A DNA stretch of 5,556 nt from Nanobdellota archaeon (GCA_018816585.1 JAHIVQ010000005.1:1-5556), one strand, 5' to 3'. Positions 1-3,857 are shown, numbered from the stretch's first letter. Notes: generated by a model from the letters alone, not told the origin. Numbers and translations: made by a program.

Positions 1-231
1 TCTATTAGAAGTAATAATAATTTAGATGATAATAATAATAAGTTATATTCAAAACGCCATAATAATAATTTATCCTATGCTAATATACTATGTTGTCATA
101 ATAATTATATTAATTTAATAATTAATAACATAATATATACCATAATAATAATTTATAATACTTTTAACTATAGAATAATAGTAACCTTCTTAACGAATAT
201 ACCGCACAACTATTGGTTATTCAATTTCTAA
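1..231 (+). CDS. 3' end of an asparagine-rich open frame (partial)
   Basis: Frame 1 stays open for 76 codons from the first base to a TAA at 229-231, which is unusual in DNA this rich in A and T. No ATG, GTG or TTG lies in frame, so if real this is the C-terminal part of a gene starting upstream. The first third is asparagine-rich, with NNN runs near residues 5-7, 12-14 and 21-23 made from repeated AAT. The rest is rich in Ile, Tyr and Asn and ends in WLFNF. It matches no family I know. The alternative is that the AAT-rich DNA is non-coding and escapes stops only because AAT runs read as Asn in this frame and as TAA in another. The many ATA and TAT codons and the lack of charged residues after about residue 20 favour caution. 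Confidence 0.33.
   Translation, partial: SIRSNNNLDDNNNKLYSKRHNNNLSYANILCCHNNYINLIINNIIYTIIIIYNTFNYRIIVTFLTNIPHNYWLFNF
57..156. repeat. 17-bp direct repeat and (AAT)n tracts
   Basis: CCATAATAATAATTTAT occurs identically at 57-73 and 140-156. Short (AAT)3 tracts also lie at 13-21 and 31-39. The two copies fall in different frames of the overlapping open frame, so this is a DNA repeat, not a repeated peptide. The low-complexity content means chance or slippage is a sufficient explanation. An easily melted origin region is a speculative alternative, as I see no replication gene beside it. Confidence 0.4.
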
Positions 232-270
232 AGTATAACTTATATTTAATTCTTTCTAATTTAATACATT

Positions 271-283
271 TTTAATTATATAG
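271..283 (+). promoter_or_regulatory. candidate TATA-type promoter before the leader region
   Basis: TTTAATTATATAG lies in the spacer after the stop at 231. If it is an archaeal TATA box, transcription would begin near 303-308, just upstream of the ribosome-binding site at 314-322, giving a leader of roughly 155 nt before the first zinc-motif gene. The surrounding sequence is so AT-rich that this call is weak. Confidence 0.25.
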
Positions 284-313
284 TTTTCAGATTACATATA
301 TTGGGATAGAGCG

Positions 314-337
314 AAAGGAGATACTACTATGTAGTAA
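314..337 (+). promoter_or_regulatory. ribosome-binding site followed by ATG-TAG-TAA inside a small palindrome
   Basis: AAAGGAGAT at 314-322 is a good Shine-Dalgarno match. Eight bases after its GGAG core comes ATG (329-331), followed at once by TAG (332-334) and TAA (335-337). The start codon sits in an inverted repeat, TACTAC (322-327) and GTAGTA (331-336), with a three-base loop. Either this is a true start-stop element that would hold a ribosome on the leader RNA, or an upstream gene has decayed, or the SD match is chance. No downstream frame continues from this ATG. Confidence 0.35.
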
Positions 338-353
338 CAATAATAGCAAATAT

Positions 354-403
354 GTGTACTCCACAACAATAAACTATAAATATAAGTACACTTATACAGT
401 TGT
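354..403 (+). repeat. interleaved inverted repeats, possible pseudoknot in leader RNA
   Basis: GTGTACT (354-360) is the exact reverse complement of AGTACAC (385-391). ACAAC (363-367) is the reverse complement of GTTGT (399-403). The two pairings cross, which is the topology of a pseudoknot. A compact palindrome, ATAAGT-AC-ACTTAT (382-395), overlaps the second arm and would compete with it or serve as a dimeric operator. The arms are short, so this is suggestive only. Confidence 0.3.
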
Positions 404-423
404 AGTAATGCTTATGAATTGCG

Positions 424-434
424 TTATACTATAA
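424..434 (+). promoter_or_regulatory. candidate TATA box before the first zinc-motif gene
   Basis: TTATACTATAA is centred about 33 bases upstream of the ATG at 462. An archaeal TATA box at this distance would give a transcript with almost no leader. It is one of several AT-rich matches in the spacer and has no clear BRE. Confidence 0.22.
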
Positions 435-446
435 CTTACACAAAAT

Positions 447-462
447 TCGGGCATTGGCTCGA
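447..462 (+). other. small hairpin next to a GGAGG site
   Basis: CGGGC (448-452) can pair with GCTCG (457-461) through one G-U wobble around an ATTG loop, and T447 can pair with A462. It is the most GC-rich spot in the first 660 bases and ends two bases before GGAGG at 464-468, so as RNA it could affect translation of the next frame. Confidence 0.22.
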
Positions 463-537
463 TGGAGGATAAAATTAAAAAAAAGATGTTATAACTGTCA
501 TGTTAAGTTTAAAGAAGAACAAAATGGATTAAAATGA
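462..537 (+). CDS. CxxC zinc-knuckle microprotein, apparently frame-disrupted at an A8 run
   Basis: A short frame ending at TGA 535-537 encodes KRCYNCHVKF followed by EEQNGLK, a typical CxxC zinc-knuckle start. It has no in-frame ATG or GTG, and only a poor TTG at 454. The ATG at 462 opens a different frame (MEDKIKKK) that stops at 492-494. The two join if one A is skipped in the eight-A run at 477-484, giving a 24-residue product. Caution: the same 11-mer ATGGAGGATAA recurs at 2422-2432, where it is clearly a ribosome-binding site, so 462 may be part of an SD rather than a start. That would point to a non-canonical start near 474-478. Alternatives are a sequencing indel, a pseudogene or programmed slippage. 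The stop overlaps the next ATG as ATGA. Confidence 0.42.
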
Positions 538-659
538 AACATAATTGCTATGCTGATATCATCGGAAATATTATTTGTGGATGGAAATGTTATAAATGTA
601 ACCAAAGAATATCTTGGTTTAAAGTATTTAGATTAGGTGTTAGTGGATATTATGGATAA
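534..659 (+). CDS. 41-residue CxxC zinc-binding-type microprotein
   Basis: Its ATG overlaps the preceding TGA (ATGA, 534-537). Cysteines are at residues 5, 15, 19 and 22. GWKCYKCNQRISW resembles one zinc-ribbon knuckle: CxxC followed by a hydrophobic residue and Trp. With only one CxxC pair, metal binding would need Cys5 and Cys15, or a partner such as the knuckle encoded just upstream. The C-terminus is basic and aromatic. No strong SD is present, consistent with translational coupling to the upstream frame. The family is not recognised. A nucleic-acid-binding or protein-interaction role is inference. The next gene starts inside its last codons (ATGGATAA, 652-659). Confidence 0.55.
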   Translation: MKHNCYADIIGNIICGWKCYKCNQRISWFKVFRLGVSGYYG

Positions 660-822
660 AATGTTAGAAGGAATACCAGACCTATTAAAGAATAGGTATA
701 AGAAATGTAAACGATGTGGTCATCAATGGCTATCTTCATTAGATAGAGAACCGCAAGTTTGTTCTAAATGTAAATCTTATAAGTGGAATGAAAACAATGA
801 AAAAACTAACAAAAGAATGTGA
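652..822 (+). CDS. small zinc-ribbon protein
   Basis: This 56-residue protein has a complete zinc ribbon: C19-x2-C22-G-H-x-W, then C37-x2-C40, ending in KSYKWN. The CxRCGHxW...P..CxxCxS..WN arrangement is common in small, probably DNA-binding or transcription-related proteins of archaea and their mobile elements. About 18 helical, basic residues precede the ribbon, and a charged Asn/Lys tail follows. I chose the ATG at 652, which overlaps the upstream stop by eight bases and has AGGTG at 635-639. A GTG at 637 or the ATG at 661 is possible. The last 26 bases overlap the next gene in another frame, including the first copy of the 23-bp repeat. The fold assignment is secure, the function is not. 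Confidence 0.8.
   Translation: MDKMLEGIPDLLKNRYKKCKRCGHQWLSSLDREPQVCSKCKSYKWNENNEKTNKRM
796..818 (+). repeat. 23-bp direct repeat, copy 1
   Basis: A 23-base sequence beginning AATGAAAAAACTAAC is identical here and at 1197-1219, 401 bases apart. It contains the ATG and the next six codons (MKKLTKE) of the downstream gene, and also the last codons of the zinc-ribbon gene in another frame. The match ends after AAAAGAAT, where the copies diverge. Confidence 0.9.
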
Positions 823-1201
823 CAGCAAAACAAAAGGTTTTTATTTTGTTGCAGAAAACAATACTTATTATTGTGATGTAATTGGATATTACAATTACAG
901 TTGTAAAACTGGAGAAAAGATAATTGAGTTAAATAAACAGATTTGTGAAAAACCTCAATATACTGTTTTGATTAATAATGAAAACAAAACAATAATTAAC
1001 GAATGGAATTGTAATTTGTCTACTTTAATATGTGATAGTTGTAGAGATGGTAACTGTGATGGTATAGTACAGAGTGGTGAAAGTTATTGTGACTTGAAAA
1101 AAGGCACTTGTAGGTTAGATGAAAAATATGCGGTGTTTGAAAATCAAACCATACTTTCTAGCGGAACTTATGATATAATTAATGATGTTATTATAAAATG
1201 A
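797..1201 (+). CDS. Cys-rich, sequon-rich 134-residue protein, probably extracellular
   Basis: Ten cysteines (residues 8, 26, 36, 50, 72, 79, 82, 87, 98, 105) and five N-x-S/T sequons (N21, N33, N63, N73, N116) suggest a disulphide-bonded, glycosylated ectodomain. Residues 79-105 carry CxxCxDGNCDGxxQSGExxC, close to the DGxCxxGE Cys motifs I associate with surface proteins of small-genome archaea. Yet the N-terminus, MKKLTKECDSKTK, has no hydrophobic segment, so the export route is not visible. I chose 797 rather than the ATG at 788 because the 23-bp repeat places the same MKKLTKE start in the next gene. There is no clear SD, and the stop overlaps the next start as ATGA. It may work with the adjacent membrane proteins, or have lost its signal peptide during the rearrangement that made the repeat. 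The family is not recognised. Confidence 0.72.
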   Translation: MKKLTKECDSKTKGFYFVAENNTYYCDVIGYYNYSCKTGEKIIELNKQICEKPQYTVLINNENKTIINEWNCNLSTLICDSCRDGNCDGIVQSGESYCDLKKGTCRLDEKYAVFENQTILSSGTYDIINDVIIK

Positions 1202-1219
1202 AAAAACTAACAAAAGAAT
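1197..1219 (+). repeat. 23-bp direct repeat, copy 2
   Basis: Identical to 796-818. It covers the ATG at 1198 and the codons for MKKLTKE of the 46-residue membrane protein. A crossover between the copies would delete 401 bases, removing exactly the 134-residue gene. The zinc-ribbon gene would then end two codons after the repeat (NKRIV-stop), so both flanking genes would stay intact. Confidence 0.9.
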
Positions 1220-1338
1220 TGTATAGAAAAATAATGATGCCAGTATGGATAATTGGTTTTGTTATTGTAATGATTACTTATTTTATATCAAAATCAATGT
1301 TTTGGCTGTTAATAGAAAAACCATTTTTGAAAAGATGA
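1198..1338 (+). CDS. 46-residue single-span membrane microprotein
   Basis: After a basic start (MKKLTKELYRK, identical to the upstream gene for seven residues) comes a hydrophobic stretch at about residues 13-33 (MMPVWIIGF through ITYF), then SKSMFWLLIEKPFLKR. This is one clear membrane span plus a short aromatic segment, with a cytoplasmic N-terminus predicted from the positive charges. The start overlaps the previous stop, and the stop overlaps the next start, both as ATGA, which suggests coupled translation and a fixed ratio of products. It could be a membrane partner for the Cys-rich neighbour. The family is unknown. Confidence 0.65.
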   Translation: MKKLTKELYRKIMMPVWIIGFVIVMITYFISKSMFWLLIEKPFLKR

Positions 1339-1658
1339 AAAAGACAAAAAGTAATACACTTCTCTTTTTTGTATGCATTATCCTATTTGTAATCTTTTTT
1401 GTATTATTCGGATACCTATTTGGTAAATATGTACTTGGTACACCCCTTCCGTCATCTGAGTATACAGAATCGTGGGAGTGTATTGAATGGCAATTACCTA
1501 ACAATCAAACCATTTCTTATTTATCTATTTTTGCTATTGAAACCTATTTAAATGATACTAATAATACTATAAAGAATGTTGTTAACAATTATGATTGTAT
1601 CAAGTGGGTTAATATCAGAACTTTAAAAGAGGGTATTGAAAATCAATCAAACAAATAA
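1335..1658 (+). CDS. 107-residue protein with N-terminal membrane anchor and small ectodomain
   Basis: I start at the ATG at 1335, which overlaps the previous stop (ATGA) and gives a normal type II anchor. A more upstream GTG or ATG would add residues overlapping the previous gene. A basic N-terminus precedes a strong membrane helix at residues 8-30. The outer part, residues 35-107, has only two cysteines, C49 and C88, each in a CI(E/K)W motif (WECIEW and YDCIKW), which probably pair. Four sequons (N57, N73, N76, N103) fit an exported, glycosylated domain. No family is recognised. It is part of the envelope-type block and is followed by a regulator gene that overlaps its end by 23 bases. Confidence 0.7.
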   Translation: MKKTKSNTLLFFVCIILFVIFFVLFGYLFGKYVLGTPLPSSEYTESWECIEWQLPNNQTISYLSIFAIETYLNDTNNTIKNVVNNYDCIKWVNIRTLKEGIENQSNK

Positions 1659-2037
1659 ACAAGATGAGTTATTAAATTGGATTGAAGAGCATAGTCAGAT
1701 TACCGAATTGCCTGACACTAAAGAAGAATTAACTTCAGTATTATGTCATCTTAATTTTGCTAGGGTTTTTGTATTTATCTACCAAATGAAATGTAAGGAG
1801 ATAGGATATACTAGGAGAGAACTTAGCAAGATGACAGGCATATCACCAACAAACTTAAACCAATACTTAACCTATTTTTTAGAACAAGGATTAATAAAAA
1901 TAGTTAAAAGCAGAAGGTTTGGCAGAAGAATGTCAATTATTTTTGCATGTAATTCTCCAGACATTAAATGGGAAGAATTAACTGAATTGTCTAAACGAGT
2001 TATTATTGATAAAACAAAAAGGGTGTTGGAAAAATGA
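1636..2037 (+). CDS. winged helix-turn-helix transcription regulator (MarR/ArsR-like fold)
   Basis: This 133-residue protein has a helical N-terminus, then a helix-turn-helix at residues 58-90 (YTRRELSKMTGISPTNLNQY, then a helix ending GLIKIV). A basic wing follows at 91-105 (KSRRFGRRMSIIFAC), and the tail is helical and charged. The basic wing and recognition helix support DNA binding. The target and ligand are unknown. The start is problematic: an in-frame TAA lies at 1624-1626 and the only usual start is the TTG at 1636, but the nearest SD, GAGGG at 1629-1633, leaves only two bases of spacing. The first in-frame ATG is residue 51, which would cut into the domain. Its place among membrane genes suggests it controls this operon. 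It ends in ATGA. Confidence 0.75.
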   Translation: MKINQTNKQDELLNWIEEHSQITELPDTKEELTSVLCHLNFARVFVFIYQMKCKEIGYTRRELSKMTGISPTNLNQYLTYFLEQGLIKIVKSRRFGRRMSIIFACNSPDIKWEELTELSKRVIIDKTKRVLEK

Positions 2038-2273
2038 AGGTAATCCATCAAATAATAGAGCAAAAAGATAGAGGCGATTATTTAATCTATATTGCTCTAC
2101 TTGTTGTAGTTAGTCTTACATGTTATGCATTACAAAAGTATATTGGAACTTTTTTTTCAGTTTTAATCTTTGTTGCTATTTTTAGCTTAGTAACTCTAGA
2201 CTTTCTTTTTTTTTCAGAAATTAAGAAGAGAAGAGTTGTTAAACATAAACTAATTTTTGGGGTGAAAAAATGA
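2034..2273 (+). CDS. 79-residue membrane protein with two spans
   Basis: Two hydrophobic helices lie at about residues 16-33 and 39-60, separated by a short turn (QKYIG). They are flanked by a charged N-terminus and a very basic C-terminus (IKKRRVVKHK), so both ends should face the cytoplasm. GGGTG at 2021-2025, eight bases before the ATG, is a good ribosome-binding site. The start overlaps the regulator's stop and the stop overlaps the next start, both as ATGA. The hairpin shape is seen in many small viral and toxin-like membrane proteins, but nothing specific identifies this one. Confidence 0.68.
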   Translation: MKVIHQIIEQKDRGDYLIYIALLVVVSLTCYALQKYIGTFFSVLIFVAIFSLVTLDFLFFSEIKKRRVVKHKLIFGVKK

Positions 2274-2422
2274 GAAGAGAAATATTGACTTATGGGGTGA
2301 TATGTATCGTTATTGGCACATTGTTTAGCGTATTATCTCTTATTAAGGGCAATATCCCATCAGGAATTGGCTTTGCCGTTATGGAAATTTTTGGTTTGAT
2401 TTTATTTGCATACTTTTATTAA
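2270..2422 (+). CDS. 50-residue membrane protein with two spans
   Basis: MRREILTYG leads into a hydrophobic helix (about residues 7-24). A short polar loop with KGNIPSG follows, then a second helix (about 32-50) that ends at the stop with AYFY. A strong SD, GGGGTG at 2258-2263, lies six bases upstream of the ATG, and the start overlaps the previous stop as ATGA. Gly-rich helices with almost no charge could suit oligomerisation or a small channel or holin-like role, but this is only a shape argument. It sits next to another two-span gene of similar topology without obvious sequence similarity. Confidence 0.65.
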   Translation: MRREILTYGVICIVIGTLFSVLSLIKGNIPSGIGFAVMEIFGLILFAYFY

Positions 2423-2432
2423 TGGAGGATAA
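2422..2432 (+). promoter_or_regulatory. strong ribosome-binding site of the lipoprotein gene
   Basis: GGAGG at 2424-2428 lies nine bases before the ATG at 2438. The 11-mer ATGGAGGATAA also occurs at 462-472, which matters for deciding whether the ATG at 462 is a start codon. This is one of the few genes in the window not overlapping its predecessor, so it can be translated on its own. Confidence 0.7.
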
Positions 2433-2437
2433 TAAGA

Positions 2438-2761
2438 ATGAAACGATTATTATTATTGGTTTTATTATTATTGGCTAGTTGTCATAAAGAAGAGCCAATC
2501 CAACCAATTCCGTGTTGTGATACTTTTATGTCATTAAGTGATAACAGAACGTATAATATCCGAGTGTGTAATGTTACCAACGAAACTGGATATATCCTAC
2601 AAGATGATATCGGTCAGACTTGGTATGTGTATTATGGTGAGGAACGGTATAACTGTATCTGTGAAGAGAGAAGATTAGACAATTATGATTTTACCATTCC
2701 ATCAAGTAATTATAGTGAAGAGCAACCATATGAATTTAATATTTTTGATGTGTGCGATTAA
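2438..2761 (+). CDS. small Cys-rich lipoprotein
   Basis: The N-terminus is a textbook lipoprotein signal. MKR is followed by LLLLVLLLL and then LASC, giving cleavage before Cys15, which would carry the lipid anchor. The leucine core is coded by a near-perfect tandem repeat of three TTA and one TTG codons. The mature part has six further cysteines (26, 27, 44, 73, 75, 106), enough for three disulphides, and four N-x-S/T sequons (N36, N45, N48, N91). A KEEPIQPIP tether separates the anchor from a beta-type domain rich in Tyr, Trp and acidic residues (residues 28-107). It acts outside the cell. The function is unknown; a surface receptor-masking or superinfection-blocking role is possible for a virus or plasmid gene but unsupported by homology. 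Confidence 0.82.
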   Translation: MKRLLLLVLLLLASCHKEEPIQPIPCCDTFMSLSDNRTYNIRVCNVTNETGYILQDDIGQTWYVYYGEERYNCICEERRLDNYDFTIPSSNYSEEQPYEFNIFDVCD

Positions 2762-2908
2762 ATGATACACTCAATCATTCATTATATTAACGAAAATATG
2801 TCTACATTTAGTGATGAGCAAATCAGATGGTTTGATGATAAGTTTCAAAGAGAACATTTGATTAGAATTAAATTAAGGAGGTTAAACCAACATGGGAATG
2901 CATATTGA
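2762..2908 (+). CDS. 48-residue helical microprotein
   Basis: The ATG follows the lipoprotein stop with no gap. The protein has a hydrophobic/aromatic start (MIHSIIHYINEN), an acidic and aromatic middle (SDEQIRWFDDKF) and a basic helix (REHLIRIKLRRL). No strong SD is seen, so reinitiation after the lipoprotein is likely. The last codons contain the AAGGAGGT ribosome-binding site of the next gene, which encodes RR in this frame, and the two genes overlap by 17 bases. The mixed charge and length suggest a small DNA- or protein-binding helix, without a family match. Confidence 0.5.
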   Translation: MIHSIIHYINENMSTFSDEQIRWFDDKFQREHLIRIKLRRLNQHGNAY

Positions 2909-3095
2909 CATATTAATCCAGAAGTATTTGACTAACAAAACAACGCCAGAAGAAAAAGAATATTTATTAGACCAATTATTAAAGTTTTATAATCAGTTAA
3001 TTATGTATTTAGAAAACTTTAGACAAGGTACAGATAGAGTGAGTGATAAAAGATTGTATGACCCATCAGAGAGTGAGACTAATGAGCCAGAATAA
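2892..3095 (+). CDS. 67-residue helical protein of unknown function
   Basis: It has the strongest Shine-Dalgarno of the middle region: AAGGAGGT at 2875-2882, nine bases before the ATG. Residues 4-13 and 19-45 look alpha-helical (TPEEKEYLLDQLLKFYNQ, continuing LIMYLENF), giving a short helical hairpin. The tail (residues 46-67) is charged, acidic and probably disordered. There are no cysteines and no membrane span. It is likely cytoplasmic. The strong SD suggests high expression and a possible new translational unit. It overlaps the coiled-coil gene by 14 bases. Confidence 0.65.
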   Translation: MGMHIDILIQKYLTNKTTPEEKEYLLDQLLKFYNQLIMYLENFRQGTDRVSDKRLYDPSESETNEPE

Positions 3096-3240
3096 AATTA
3101 GTATTGAAGAACATATTAAAAGATTAGACAGGAGAATAGATTTATTGGAAGAGATAATCAAGACGGTAAACGATAAAGCCAATAAAACAAAGGATGAGTT
3201 AAGTAAACATATCTTAAACTGTACTGCACATGAAATATAA
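3082..3240 (+). CDS. 52-residue coiled-coil protein
   Basis: Residues 8-40 show an unbroken a/d heptad pattern: I8, I12, L15, I19, L22, I26, V29, A33, T36, L40, spaced 4,3,4,3 with charged residues between. This predicts a parallel coiled coil of about five heptads. A single cysteine, C47, near the C-terminus could cross-link a dimer. I chose the ATG at 3082, with GTGAG four bases upstream, because the heptads begin just after it. In-frame GTG 3043 and ATG 3058 would add unrelated residues lying fully inside the previous gene. The role is probably oligomerisation or scaffolding. The end overlaps the next gene by 11 bases. Confidence 0.65.
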   Translation: MSQNKISIEEHIKRLDRRIDLLEEIIKTVNDKANKTKDELSKHILNCTAHEI

Positions 3241-3469
3241 AAATAAGAAAATAAAATGTGTTGTAGGTAAATGTCTTACTTGTGAGATTATTGAATCTGC
3301 AATTAAAACAATTGAAAATTGTGGAATAGATAACAAGATAAAATCAGAATTAGATTTTTTAAAAAGTAAAGGTTTTAATAAATCTGAACTAATCAAAATT
3401 ATTAACGGGTATAACGATAAAGACAGAAGATTAGAATTTCTAAGGAATTATTCAACTAGCATAAAATGA
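3230..3469 (+). CDS. 79-residue basic protein with N-terminal Cys cluster
   Basis: Four cysteines at residues 10, 15, 18 and 31 (C-x4-C-x2-C-x12-C) follow a lysine-rich start, MKYKNKKIK, and could bind zinc. The rest is helical and charged: SELDFLKSKGFNKSELIK, then a DRRLEFL helix. The KGFNKSELIKIINGY stretch resembles a small helix-turn-helix, but I would not assign a fold. No SD is visible, and the start lies within the coiled-coil gene, so coupling is likely. The stop overlaps the next start as ATGA. The family is not recognised. Confidence 0.62.
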   Translation: MKYKNKKIKCVVGKCLTCEIIESAIKTIENCGIDNKIKSELDFLKSKGFNKSELIKIINGYNDKDRRLEFLRNYSTSIK

Positions 3470-3654
3470 AAGCAAAAACAAAGTGTATGGAGATGTTTAG
3501 TGGTTTGCCAGATGAATCGCAACAAGAATTAATTTTAGACCCCTATGGTACTGCAAGGACATTAAATGTATGTTATCTTAACATAAAACATAACACACAG
3601 TTAGGTAAACAAATATTAAATAGATTAGGATATAAAGATGATAAAACCAGTTAG
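3466..3654 (+). CDS. 62-residue protein of unknown function
   Basis: The start overlaps the previous TGA (ATGA) with no SD of its own. The sequence has a short helix (residues 16-24), then DPYGTARTLNVCYLNIKHN, and a helix (44-56) with LGKQILNRLGY. It is soluble, with two unpaired cysteines (C7, C36). The compact alpha-helical pattern, with conserved-looking Gly and Pro, suggests a folded domain, perhaps a helix-turn-helix-like binder, but no known motif is present. It overlaps the next gene by 17 bases. Confidence 0.58.
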   Translation: MKAKTKCMEMFSGLPDESQQELILDPYGTARTLNVCYLNIKHNTQLGKQILNRLGYKDDKTS

Positions 3655-3838
3655 AGATAACCCAAAAATAGACAGAAAGGTAAGGAGGATATTAAGAGAT
3701 TTTTGGAATGATAGTTATTATGAAGTAGAAGGGAATAGATTTATTGTCCATGCTGGAGATGACCCAAATTGTGAGTTATGTTACATAGAAAAACAAGCAA
3801 TCAAAAAAATCATTAACCTAATAAAACAGATTTTTTAA
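3638..3838 (+). CDS. 66-residue basic protein with HxxxxxxCxxC motif
   Basis: The N-terminal third is strongly basic and helical (KIDRKVRRILRDFWND). A beta-like stretch follows (YYEVEGNRFIVH), then H38-x6-C45-x2-C48 in VHAGDDPNCELCYIEKQ, a possible partial zinc site. An amphipathic helix ends the protein (AIKKIINLIKQIF). Its AGGA at 3627-3630, seven bases before the ATG, is a weak ribosome-binding site inside the previous gene. It may bind nucleic acid. The family is not recognised. Its stop lies in a T6A6 tract that may end transcription. Confidence 0.6.
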   Translation: MIKPVRDNPKIDRKVRRILRDFWNDSYYEVEGNRFIVHAGDDPNCELCYIEKQAIKKIINLIKQIF

Positions 3839-3842
3839 AAAA
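3831..3842 (+). terminator. T6A6 tract, candidate archaeal-type terminator
   Basis: Six T followed by six A span the stop codon of the 66-residue gene and precede the largest gap between firm genes (3839-4014). Archaeal termination can use oligo-T runs alone. A second T6 lies at 3891-3896. No GC hairpin precedes either, so a bacterial intrinsic terminator is not supported. Confidence 0.25.
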
Positions 3843-3857
3843 GAGAGTAAGATAGAA

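Noticed and set aside
1..300. CRISPR array or iteron array
   Set aside because: The repeats are simple AAT tracts without regular spacing or unique spacers; only one 17-base pair is exact.
408..434. Tiny frame MLMNCVIL as a leader peptide
   Set aside because: It has no ribosome-binding site, and eight codons in AT-rich spacer are expected by chance.
1245..1334. N-terminal extension of the 107-residue anchored protein
   Set aside because: It would overlap the whole 46-residue gene; ATG 1335 gives an ATGA junction and a normal N-terminal anchor.
1283..1504. Reverse-strand open frame of 73 codons
   Set aside because: It is antisense to two membrane genes whose ATGA overlap, membrane helices and sequons make sense; no reverse SD or promoter is evident.
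1872..2063. Reverse-strand open frame of 63 codons
   Set aside because: It is a shadow of the winged-helix gene, whose fold is clear on the + strand.
2151..2220. T-runs at about 2150 and 2209 as terminators
   Set aside because: They encode Phe in the second membrane helix of an uninterrupted gene, with overlapping genes downstream.
3214..3396. Reverse-strand open frame of 60 codons
   Set aside because: It is antisense to the Cys-cluster gene at 3230; its hydrophobic look arises from Lys/Asn-rich codons read backwards.
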